From: an uncultured Clostridia bacterium
Lineage (GTDB): Bacteria; Bacillota; Clostridia; Oscillospirales; Acutalibacteraceae
Reading direction: 5' to 3'
NCBI GenBank assembly: GCA_946187095.1
Contig: CAMHPW010000103.1
Coordinates: 1-5,241, forward strand
DNA length: 5,241 nucleotides
Positions 1 to 5,207 of the stretch are shown in pieces. A program made the position numbers and the translations under genes. Below the pieces are notes generated by a model. It did not search any database. It was not told the origin of the DNA and worked only from the letters and a program-made list of their open reading frames with translations. Within the stretch, counting starts at the first letter, position 1. Each line of letters starts with the position of its first letter.

Positions 1-887
1 GTGATGAGTTGACTCAGGAAGAGTTGAACAAGCTCTTTGAATTCTATAACATGAATGCAGAGGAAAGAAAGACGTATCTCACGAGAATGAAAAATAAATA
101 TCTCATTTCAAAGCTCAACAGGAGAAATCTGAGATATATTTTCAATGAAAAGAATGTATTTGACAAGCGTTTCAAGGAATTTCTCGGCAGAGAGGTCATT
201 GACTTGGCAGATATCGGCTATGAGGAATTTGAAAAGTTTGTTGAAGGAAAAGAATATTTCTTTGCAAAGCCGAATATCGGAGAAAGCGGAAAGGGCATTG
301 AAAAAATAAAAGTAGCTGATTTTGAGGATACGAAAAAGCTGTATGAATATGTGAGAAAACCCGAAAAGAATTTCGGCGTGATAGAGGAAGTCATCACACA
401 GCACCCCGACGCAGCAAAAATTTATCCGAATTCGATAAACTGTTTAAGAATCGTAACGCTTGTATATGACGGCAAGCCGAATATTTTGTACGCTGTATTC
501 AAAATGGGAAACGGCGGAAAGTTCGTTGATAATCTGGAAAACGGCGGCTTGGCTTGTCATTTTGACTTGGATAAAGGTGAGATTGTCGGACAGGGGCATA
601 CATCGGCATTGGTGAATTATGACGCACATCCTGCAACGGGAATCAAATTTGTCGGCTACAAGCTGCCGTATATGAACGAGGTAAAGGAACTTGTGAAAAA
701 GGCGGCTATGGTAGTGGATGATTTCGGCTATGTCGGCTGGGACGTTTGCATTACGCCCAACGGACCTATTATCGTTGAGGGAAACGATTTTCCTGCCTAC
801 GATTTTCCGCAGTTGCCCGATCCCGACAAGCCTAAAATCGGCTTGATTCCGACCATTGAAAAGACAGGTATGAAAGTGAAAAAATGA
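1..887 (+). CDS. Sugar-transfer-associated ATP-grasp protein, 5' end outside the window
   Basis: ATP-dependent carboxylate-amine/thiol ligase fold of the sugar-transfer-associated ATP-grasp family (ATPgrasp_ST type), whose members often sit in cell-surface glycan loci; the exact substrate is unknown. Numbering from the TTG at 9, visible motifs are a nucleotide-binding strand-loop FAKPNIGESGKGI (residues 85-97), SINCLRIVTL (142-151), the family-typical MGNGGKFVDNLENGG (166-180), HPATG (207-211) and the metal/ATP-binding end GWDVCITPNGPIIVEGN (243-259). The frame (codons from base 3) stays open to the left edge. The TTG at 9 has no ribosome binding site within the few visible bases, so I treat the gene as 5'-partial rather than starting there. 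The stop is TGA at 885-887, directly followed by a terminator, so this is the last gene of its transcript. Family assignment is firm; biological role is not. Confidence 0.85.
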   Translation, partial: DELTQEELNKLFEFYNMNAEERKTYLTRMKNKYLISKLNRRNLRYIFNEKNVFDKRFKEFLGREVIDLADIGYEEFEKFVEGKEYFFAKPNIGESGKGIEKIKVADFEDTKKLYEYVRKPEKNFGVIEEVITQHPDAAKIYPNSINCLRIVTLVYDGKPNILYAVFKMGNGGKFVDNLENGGLACHFDLDKGEIVGQGHTSALVNYDAHPATGIKFVGYKLPYMNEVKELVKKAAMVVDDFGYVGWDVCITPNGPIIVEGNDFPAYDFPQLPDPDKPKIGLIPTIEKTGMKVKK

Positions 888-891
888 TTTT

Positions 892-924
892 AAAAAGCCC
901 GTTTGCAAAAAATCGGGCTTTTTT
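892..924 (+). terminator. Rho-independent terminator after the ATP-grasp gene
   Basis: A perfect 10-bp inverted repeat, AAAAAGCCCG (892-901) with CGGGCTTTTT (914-923), encloses a 12-base loop and runs into a T tract (919-924). It begins five bases after the ATP-grasp stop codon. The A/T flanks make it potentially bidirectional, but both flanking genes point rightward. Confidence 0.92.
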
Positions 925-929
925 ATTTT

Positions 930-936
930 GGGGGAG
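930..936 (+). promoter_or_regulatory. Ribosome binding site that fixes the mutY start
   Basis: GGGGGAG lies 6 bases before ATG 943. The longer in-frame alternative, TTG at 928, would overlap this site and add only five residues (MGESS) lacking family similarity, so ATG 943 is preferred. Confidence 0.85.
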
Positions 937-942
937 AGCAGT

Positions 943-1977
943 ATGAAAAAAATCGTACAGCCGTTATTGGAATGGTTTGAAACACATCAAAGAGAATTGC
1001 CGTGGCGAAAAGACCGTCAGCCCTATCATGTATGGGTGTCGGAAATCATGCTTCAGCAAACGAGAATTGAAGCAGTCAAAAAATATTATGCACGATTTAT
1101 GGAAGAATTGCCTGATATCAGAAGTTTAAGTCAGGTTTCGGAGGACAGGCTTCTGAAATTATGGGAGGGTTTGGGCTATTACAGCAGGGCGAAAAATCTC
1201 AAAAAAGCGGCTCAAACTGTTATGGAGGAATATAACGGAGAATTTCCGCATTCTTATGAAGAAATTATAAAGCTGTCGGGGATAGGCGAATATACGGCAG
1301 GGGCAATTGCCTCTGTATGTTTCAATGAAAAAGTAACGGCAGTTGACGGAAATGTGCTGCGAGTCATGGCAAGGCTTTCGGGCAGTCGTGAAAACGTATT
1401 GTTACCGCAGACGAAAGAGAAATTCAAAAAAGAATTGCAGAAAATCATGCCTGAACAGTCGGGAAGGTTCAATGAGGCATTGATGGAATTGGGTGAAACG
1501 GTATGTTTGCCGAATGGTTCGCCTTTATGTCGGGAATGTCCTCTTGCAGAATATTGTGTATCATGCCGTGACGGCTTGACGGCAGAGATACCTGTGCGAA
1601 TCAAAAATATCAGGCGTAAAAAGGAAGAAAAAACCGTTTTGATATTATACTGTAACGGCAGGATTGCCATTGAAAAAAGACTTCGGAAAGGCTTGCTGTC
1701 TGGAATGTATCAGTTTCCGAACTTTGAGGGATTTTGTACGGAAGAAGAACTGAAAGCTGAATTTCAGCCTTTAAAAGTTTTATTTTTGGGAAAGGCAAAG
1801 CATATTTTCACGCATATTGACTGGTATATGCAGGGGTATTGTTTGGAAATTGCAGAGCCGCTGAAAGAATATTTATGGGTGACACCGCAGGAATTAACGG
1901 AGAATTATGCCTTGCCGACGGCATTTCAGCCGTTTTGGAAAAAATGTCATAGCCTGCCCGATAGCTTCATAGAATAA
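943..1977 (+). CDS. mutY: A/G-specific adenine DNA glycosylase MutY
   Basis: Base-excision repair enzyme that removes adenine mispaired with 8-oxoguanine (or guanine) in cytosolic DNA. The 344-residue product matches the usual ~350. The N-terminal catalytic domain carries LPWRKDRQPYHVWVSEIMLQQT (residues 19-40; catalytic Glu34). It is followed by GLGYYSRAKNL (76-86), the helix-hairpin-helix LSGIGEYTAGAIA (111-123) and VDGNVLRV (134-141; catalytic Asp135). The [4Fe-4S] cluster ligands are Cys188, Cys196, Cys199 and Cys205, spaced X7-X2-X5 rather than the textbook X6-X2-X5. Residues ~229-340 form the NUDIX/MutT-like 8-oxoG recognition domain, with FTHIDW at 289-294 corresponding to the FSH loop. 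ATG 943 was chosen for its GGGGGAG site. The gene starts only ~18 bases after an intrinsic terminator, so its own promoter is not obvious. It is probably co-transcribed with the BofA-family gene 32 bases downstream. Confidence 0.96.
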   Translation: MKKIVQPLLEWFETHQRELPWRKDRQPYHVWVSEIMLQQTRIEAVKKYYARFMEELPDIRSLSQVSEDRLLKLWEGLGYYSRAKNLKKAAQTVMEEYNGEFPHSYEEIIKLSGIGEYTAGAIASVCFNEKVTAVDGNVLRVMARLSGSRENVLLPQTKEKFKKELQKIMPEQSGRFNEALMELGETVCLPNGSPLCRECPLAEYCVSCRDGLTAEIPVRIKNIRRKKEEKTVLILYCNGRIAIEKRLRKGLLSGMYQFPNFEGFCTEEELKAEFQPLKVLFLGKAKHIFTHIDWYMQGYCLEIAEPLKEYLWVTPQELTENYALPTAFQPFWKKCHSLPDSFIE

Positions 1978-1992
1978 AACAGGCATTAAAAA

Positions 1993-1998
1993 GGGGAG
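1993..1998 (+). promoter_or_regulatory. Ribosome binding site of the BofA-family gene
   Basis: GGGGAG sits 11 bases before ATG 2010, slightly long but workable. The in-frame GTG at 1998 begins on the last G of this site and so cannot use it, which argues against the longer start. Confidence 0.6.
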
Positions 1999-2009
1999 TG
2001 ACACAATTA

Positions 2010-2270
2010 ATGTCAGGTTGGGAAATGGCAGGAATTTTTGCAGGTGCAGTACTTGTAATGGCGGTCATTCAGAAAATATCGGGGGTAAAAACGCCTGTCA
2101 GAGCGGCATTATTATCCATGCTGTCGGGAGTGTTGGCATTGACGGCAGTGAATTTATGTTCGGGATTTACAAATGTTTCAATACCTGTCAGTGTGCTGTC
2201 GTTTGGGGTGTCGGCATTTTTAGGCATATCGGGAGTGACACTTTTGCTTATTCTGCAAATGATTCTGTAA
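2010..2270 (+). CDS. BofA-family small membrane protein (pro-sigmaK processing inhibitor type)
   Basis: 86-residue integral membrane protein. In Bacillus subtilis, BofA (87 residues) sits in the forespore outer membrane and, with SpoIVFA, holds the SpoIVFB protease inactive until pro-sigmaK is to be cut. Here a hydrophobic segment spans about residues 5-22, a second about 30-49, and the C-terminal block carries the family pattern: NLCSGFTNVSIPVSVLSFG (48-66) then FLGISGVTLLLILQMIL (70-86), the conserved N-x-x-x-GFT...IPV...FLGI-GV-LLL-LQ signature. ATG 2010 gives a length nearly equal to BofA, whereas GTG 1998 overlaps the ribosome binding site. It is probably in one transcript with mutY. BofA-like proteins occur in Clostridia with unclear sporulation, so a role in sigmaK control is inferred from the family only and no sporulation partner is visible. 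Confidence 0.83.
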   Translation: MSGWEMAGIFAGAVLVMAVIQKISGVKTPVRAALLSMLSGVLALTAVNLCSGFTNVSIPVSVLSFGVSAFLGISGVTLLLILQMIL

Positions 2271-2273
2271 GGC

Positions 2274-2302
2274 TTGACAGAAAGCCGAAAATCTGTTATA
2301 GT
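2274..2302 (+). promoter_or_regulatory. SigmaA-type promoter of the cobalamin-riboswitch operon
   Basis: TTGACA (2274-2279, perfect -35) and TATAGT (2297-2302, 5 of 6 matches to TATAAT) are separated by exactly 17 bases. Transcription would start near 2309-2310, about 15 bases before the riboswitch outer stem. The -35 begins four bases after the BofA-family stop codon. No terminator separates the two, so some read-through from mutY is possible. Confidence 0.85.
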
Positions 2303-2323
2303 ATCAAAGAGAATTGAATATTG

Positions 2324-2435
2324 CTGAAAATGCGGTACGAAAGTTTTTTTAAGCGAGTAGGTAATTGGGAATACGGTGCAAATCCGTAACAACCGTCATT
2401 ACTGTAACAGTCAGAATACTCCCGCATTTTATCAG
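2324..2435 (+). ncRNA. Cobalamin (B12) riboswitch aptamer
   Basis: Cis-acting RNA that binds cobalamin and normally lowers expression of the downstream genes. An outer stem is formed by AAAATGCGG (2327-2335) with CCGCATTTT (2422-2430), extendable through CTGA/TCAG (2324-2327 with 2432-2435) with a small bulge. Inside it, GAGTA (2355-2359) pairs with TACTC (2417-2421) and GTAAT (2361-2365) with ATTAC (2398-2402). The core carries the class hallmarks: GGGAA (2367-2371), ACGGTGCAAATCCGT (2373-2387, hairpin ACGG/CCGT), ACTGTAA (2401-2407) and a B12-box-like AGTCAGAATACTCCC (2409-2423). A short hairpin closed by a GAAA tetraloop lies near 2337-2344. Its position right after a good promoter and before a transcobalamin-like gene supports the call. 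The subclass (adenosyl-, methyl- or hydroxocobalamin) cannot be decided by eye. Confidence 0.9.
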
Positions 2436-2572
2436 GATAACGCAGTCTTGGACAAGGAAGAAGTGCAGCCGGTTTCACTGTATCATATTTTTGATACGGT
2501 CAATTGTGTTGTGCTTTCTTTGTGTTTAGAAAAACAGGGAAAGCAATATTTGTTTTTAACGGAGTTTTTGAT
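2436..2572 (+). promoter_or_regulatory. Leader / candidate expression platform of the riboswitch
   Basis: About 135 untranslated bases separate the aptamer from ATG 2573; I see no gene in them. Two hairpins stand out. ACTGTATCA (2477-2485) pairs with TGATACGGT (2492-2500), 9 bp with one G-U and a 6-base loop. GCTTTC/GAAAGC (2513-2518 with 2539-2544) is stacked on TGTTT/AAACA (2523-2527 with 2532-2536) and is followed by the T-rich run AATATTTGTTTTT. Either could terminate transcription, but neither has a clean T tract directly after the stem. The GGAG site at 2561-2564 is close enough to the second hairpin for control of translation. The mechanism is unresolved. Confidence 0.5.
2561..2564 (+). 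promoter_or_regulatory. Ribosome binding site that fixes the start of the HNE-repeat gene
   Basis: GGAG lies 8 bases before ATG 2573. The in-frame upstream extension to about 2504 would read through the riboswitch leader (MCCAFFVFRKTG...), lacks a ribosome binding site and is not homologous to the family. Confidence 0.8.
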
Positions 2573-2857
2573 ATGGACAAAGATGAAAAAATGCAGTACG
2601 CAATAACGCTTTTGAAAGACAAATTCCATGAAGTAGGCAGACTGCCGAAAAAATCTGACTTTGACAGTGAAACGGTGTGTTTCATCAAGCAGAAACTGGG
2701 GGCATGGAACAGGGCTTTGGAATGTGCAGGATTGAAAGAACCGCCCGAAATTTCCGCAAAGGACAAAAGCCGTTTAAAGCGTGAAAGGCGTAAAAAAATT
2801 CTGAAAGAACAGAAAAAACTGCTTTCCCTGCAAAATGAAACGGAGGAAGATATATGA
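2573..2857 (+). CDS. Small basic protein with one homing-endonuclease-associated (HNE) repeat
   Basis: 94-residue cytosolic protein. Residues ~8-54 form one copy of the repeat often found beside HNH/homing endonucleases (HNH_repeat type): an N-terminal helix, VGRLPKKSDFD (21-31), then FIKQKLGAWNRALECAGLK (37-55), i.e. the pattern G-x-LP-x-x-x-(D/Y)F...FG-x-W-x-x-AL-x-x-AGL. The repeat is thought to bind DNA, but that is family knowledge. Residues 61-94 are a highly charged Lys/Arg-rich helix, possibly a nucleic-acid-binding or coiled segment. There is no nuclease domain, so it is not a homing endonuclease. It is the first gene after the cobalamin riboswitch and its TGA overlaps the next ATG (ATGA at 2854-2857), so translation of the two is probably coupled. 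Its role in a B12 unit is unknown; a DNA-binding regulator is one guess, a passenger gene another. Confidence 0.8.
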   Translation: MDKDEKMQYAITLLKDKFHEVGRLPKKSDFDSETVCFIKQKLGAWNRALECAGLKEPPEISAKDKSRLKRERRKKILKEQKKLLSLQNETEEDI

Positions 2858-4935
2858 AAAAATCTTTGAAAATGTTGTCTGCTGCAAGTGCATTGGCATT
2901 ATTGATGTCAGGTATGCCGATTTATGCCAATGCGGCAGACAGTCCGAAAGTCAGGGTGATCGTTGAAAACGGAAATCTTTCCAAAGAAAGCGGTGCAGGC
3001 TGGGACGGCATTTTGTTTGACAGCGAGGTTGAAATCGGTGACGGTGACAATGCTTTAACAGCATTTGTCAAAGCCGTTGAAGAAAACGGCTGTACACAGC
3101 AGGGTGCGGAATTTGGTTTTGTGAGTGAGATCAACGGACTCGGTTCGGAACCGGGCGGTGCATGGATGGCAACGCTTGATGACTGGTTCACGGACGAGGG
3201 CTTATCCGCCTACAGCGTGGAGAACGGCAAATTATCGGACGGCGGCGAAGTGCATTTCATGTACACAATGAATTGGGGTGCAGATATCGGCTATGACTGG
3301 ACTTCAACGGATACGACACTTTCGGATATCGTATTTGATGCAGGTACGCTTGAACCCGAATTTTCGCCCGAAGTGACGGAATACACGTTTGTATTAAATC
3401 AAAATATGGTCAAAGTTGTGCCGATTGCTGCAAGCAAGTCGTTTCCTGTAAAGATATACAGAAATGAATATACCGCCGACCAAACCGGTACGGATTTCAG
3501 GAAAAATGAAGATATAGAAGTTTATGACGGTGATACTATTATCATTGGTGTTGCCAATAGTCATTGGATGAGTTACATACCCGACGGAGTGACGGAAACG
3601 GTATATACAATCAACATAAAATGGGACGAGGATATTTCCACTGAACCTGTTGAAAGTGACATTCCCGATGATACATCGGAATACAATGTTTCGTCTGAAC
3701 CGACAGAAAGTGAAATTTCGATTGAACCGACAGAGAGTGATATTTCGATTGAGCCGACGGAAAGTGAAATTTCCGAGCCTGCCGAAGATAAAATTACAGT
3801 TGAAGAATTAAGGGAGAAATATCCCGAACAGCAGGCGATATATGGCAATGAATGGGGCATGATAACGCTTGCCAAGTTTCAGTTGGTTTCCGACGAGATG
3901 AAAGACAGCTATGCAGAGAGCGTGAAAGAGTATCTTGACAGTATCGGTACGGCGAAAATCAGCAATACACGTTCAACGGCGGTGTCGGGAGTTGCACTGG
4001 CACTTTCGGGCATGGGTGAAGATGTATATAATTTTTACGGATATGATTTGCTGGAACCTCTGACAGATATAGATTACGTTACCAATCAGGGAATCAACGG
4101 TGCAATTTATGCACTGATGGCACTGGATATCAATCCGCATTATCCTTATATACCGCAGTACCTGCTCAAAGCCCCCGACGGTTATTATCCGACGGAAAGG
4201 GCAAGGCTTATTGATGAAATCCTGAAAGCACAGGGCGAGGACGGCGGCTGGACATTTGACGTTGGCAATAAATCCGATGCCGATATGACGGGCATGGCAT
4301 TACAGGCATTGGCACCGCATAAAGATGATGAAAAGGTAAAGGCTGCCGTTGAAAAGGCATTGGTATTTTTAAGTGAAAGTCAGAAAGACAATGGCGGATA
4401 TGTATCCTACGGTGCAGAGGACAGCGAAAGCTGTTCACAGGTAATGGCAGGCTTGACAATGCTTGGGATAGACGTATTCACGGACAGCAGATTTATCAAA
4501 AACGGCAATACGGTTTTTGACGCATTGATGAGATATTACAGAGAAGACGGCACCTTTGCCCATGCTGCAAACGGTGACGGCAATGCGATTTCGACTTCAC
4601 AGGCATATTATGCCGTATCCGTATTGTATGAGGACAGGTTTGTGATATATCCTGAAGAAGAAAATATGATTGAATCGTCCGATAAAAAATCCGCCGAACC
4701 GTCAAAAACGGTATCTGTCGGACCGTCAAAGACAGTTGAACAGACTTCTGTTGATAACAATACAAATAATGTTCCCACAGGCGATACGGAAAATATCGTC
4801 TTGATGTTGGGTGCAGGAATGATTTCCGCAAGCGTGATACTGGTACTTGCAAAGAAGAAAAAAGAAAGAATGGGGAAAACATGTGGAATATGTAACTGCG
4901 ATAAAAAAAGGAGAAGTTTTGTTATTGAATATTAG
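2854..4935 (+). CDS. Cell-surface transcobalamin/intrinsic-factor-like protein (DUF4430 + alpha/alpha toroid)
   Basis: Likely extracellular cobalamin-binding protein, 693 codons as read. Signal peptide 1-27 (basic start, hydrophobic core, cut after ANA). DUF4430 at ~32-145, the fold of the transcobalamin/intrinsic factor C-terminal domain, with GSEPGGAWMATLDDWF (97-112) and GGEVHFMYTMNWG (130-142). A cadherin-like beta sandwich follows at ~157-256, then an acidic Pro/Ser/Glu linker with 9-residue repeats (~261-312). A helical alpha/alpha toroid (terpenoid cyclase/prenyltransferase superfamily, the fold of the transcobalamin N-terminal domain) spans ~315-600, with AQGEDGGWTFD (459-469) and DADMTGMALQAL (475-486). 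The Ser/Thr-rich tail ends in VPTGD (640-644), membrane segment 648-666 and KKKK, a sortase-like wall anchor. GGAGG (2842-2846) lies 7 bases before ATG, which overlaps the previous stop. The last ~23 residues (ERMGKTCGIC onward) are atypical after such an anchor and probably come from the compositional junction, so the native end is likely near residue 671. Ligand binding is inferred from fold plus riboswitch. Confidence 0.85.
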   Translation: MKKSLKMLSAASALALLMSGMPIYANAADSPKVRVIVENGNLSKESGAGWDGILFDSEVEIGDGDNALTAFVKAVEENGCTQQGAEFGFVSEINGLGSEPGGAWMATLDDWFTDEGLSAYSVENGKLSDGGEVHFMYTMNWGADIGYDWTSTDTTLSDIVFDAGTLEPEFSPEVTEYTFVLNQNMVKVVPIAASKSFPVKIYRNEYTADQTGTDFRKNEDIEVYDGDTIIIGVANSHWMSYIPDGVTETVYTINIKWDEDISTEPVESDIPDDTSEYNVSSEPTESEISIEPTESDISIEPTESEISEPAEDKITVEELREKYPEQQAIYGNEWGMITLAKFQLVSDEMKDSYAESVKEYLDSIGTAKISNTRSTAVSGVALALSGMGEDVYNFYGYDLLEPLTDIDYVTNQGINGAIYALMALDINPHYPYIPQYLLKAPDGYYPTERARLIDEILKAQGEDGGWTFDVGNKSDADMTGMALQALAPHKDDEKVKAAVEKALVFLSESQKDNGGYVSYGAEDSESCSQVMAGLTMLGIDVFTDSRFIKNGNTVFDALMRYYREDGTFAHAANGDGNAISTSQAYYAVSVLYEDRFVIYPEEENMIESSDKKSAEPSKTVSVGPSKTVEQTSVDNNTNNVPTGDTENIVLMLGAGMISASVILVLAKKKKERMGKTCGICNCDKKRRSFVIEY
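3640..3774 (+). repeat. 27-base tandem repeat encoding an acidic linker
   Basis: Three consecutive 27-base units, 3694-3720, 3721-3747 and 3748-3774, encode SEPTESEIS, IEPTESDIS and IEPTESEIS. A degenerate copy (TEPVESDIP) lies at 3640-3666. They differ mainly at synonymous positions, as expected of an expanding/contracting spacer between the DUF4430/cadherin-like part and the toroid. Confidence 0.85.
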
Positions 4936-5197
4936 TTTTAATGTTGTTGGAGGAGTTGTGTTACAAATTGAAGGAAATAATAATGATGAAATTATATTTT
5001 TATTAAAAAAACCTATGTGCTCAGAATTATCAGAAAAAATAGCAATTTCTAGAAAAATTGGAAATTCTTGGAGAATTATTGGATGGGGAGAAGTTATATC
5101 TAATGGAGAAGAATATATTGTATCTTTAGATGATGATTTTGAATTGGATAAAGCTTTATCTATGTATTATGAAAGGTATGGAGATGCTTCTTTATAG
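4847..5197 (+). pseudogene. C-terminal fragment of an archaeal/eukaryotic-type translation initiation factor 2 gamma subunit
   Basis: The frame encodes 116 residues. From about residue 15 on it resembles the last beta-barrel domain of eIF2/aIF2 gamma, the GTPase that carries initiator tRNA to the ribosome. The matching elements are AIKKGEVLLLNIS (18-30), GGVVLQIE (35-42), KKPMCSELSEKIAISRK (54-70) and SWRIIGWGEV (74-83). Family proteins show GEVLMLN, PVC-E-G-(E/D)-(K/R)-(I/V)A-SRR and WRLIG(W/Y)G at these places. A ~30-residue acidic extension (ISNGEEYIVSLDDD...) ends at TAG 5195-5197. The GTPase and middle domains are absent, and the frame merges leftward into the surface-protein gene, so it is a 5'-truncated fragment, not an intact gene. 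The nominal TTG at 4847 is inside the foreign-composition junction. AAAGGAG (4907-4913) before in-frame TTG 4919 is probably chance, since it encodes the conserved KKGEV. Source is likely an AT-rich archaeon or a eukaryote. Confidence 0.7.
4850..4920. other. Compositional junction (probable chimeric join or foreign insertion point)
   Basis: Left of here the DNA is about 40-53% GC in the stretches I counted (32/60 at 4201-4260, 30/60 at 4561-4620, 26/60 at 4801-4860). Right of it 4921-5160 has 61 G/C in 240 bases (25%), with codon third positions almost all A or T. The purine-rich, A-heavy stretch 4851-4870, coinciding with the Lys-rich end of the surface protein's anchor, is the likely crossover. 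The two coding frames on either side differ by +1 and overlap by 89 bases, as expected of an arbitrary join. The exact base cannot be fixed by eye. Confidence 0.65.
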
Positions 5198-5207
5198 CAT
5201 CTTTTTT
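5181..5207 (+). terminator. Terminator-like hairpin at the end of the IF2-gamma-like fragment
   Basis: AGATGCT (5182-5188) pairs with AGCATCT (5196-5202) around a 7-base loop, followed directly by six T residues (5202-5207). The TAG stop lies inside the hairpin. This looks like a prokaryotic intrinsic terminator, although an AT-rich genome could produce it by chance. Confidence 0.55.

Noticed and set aside
1952..1984. Inverted repeat GCCTG...CAGGC around the mutY stop as a terminator
   Set aside because: It has only 5 bp with a 23-base loop and is followed by A-rich, not T-rich, sequence.
2271..2286. Small hairpin GGCTT/AAGCC overlapping the -35 box, a possible terminator for mutY-bofA or an operator
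   Set aside because: The stem is only five base pairs, no T tract follows, and it coincides with a strong promoter element; likely chance.
2018..2317. 99-codon plus-strand frame overlapping the BofA-family gene
   Set aside because: It is a frame-shifted shadow: the BofA signature lies in the other frame and this one has no ribosome binding site or family resemblance.
2573..2857. Homing endonuclease or intron-associated mobile element
   Set aside because: Only the associated repeat is present, with no HNH, LAGLIDADG or GIY-YIG motif and no intron-like boundaries.
3573..3875. 100-codon minus-strand frame with repeated SLSVGSIEI units
   Set aside because: It is the antisense reading of the 27-base linker repeat of the surface protein; the repetition follows from the sense strand and there is no start signal.
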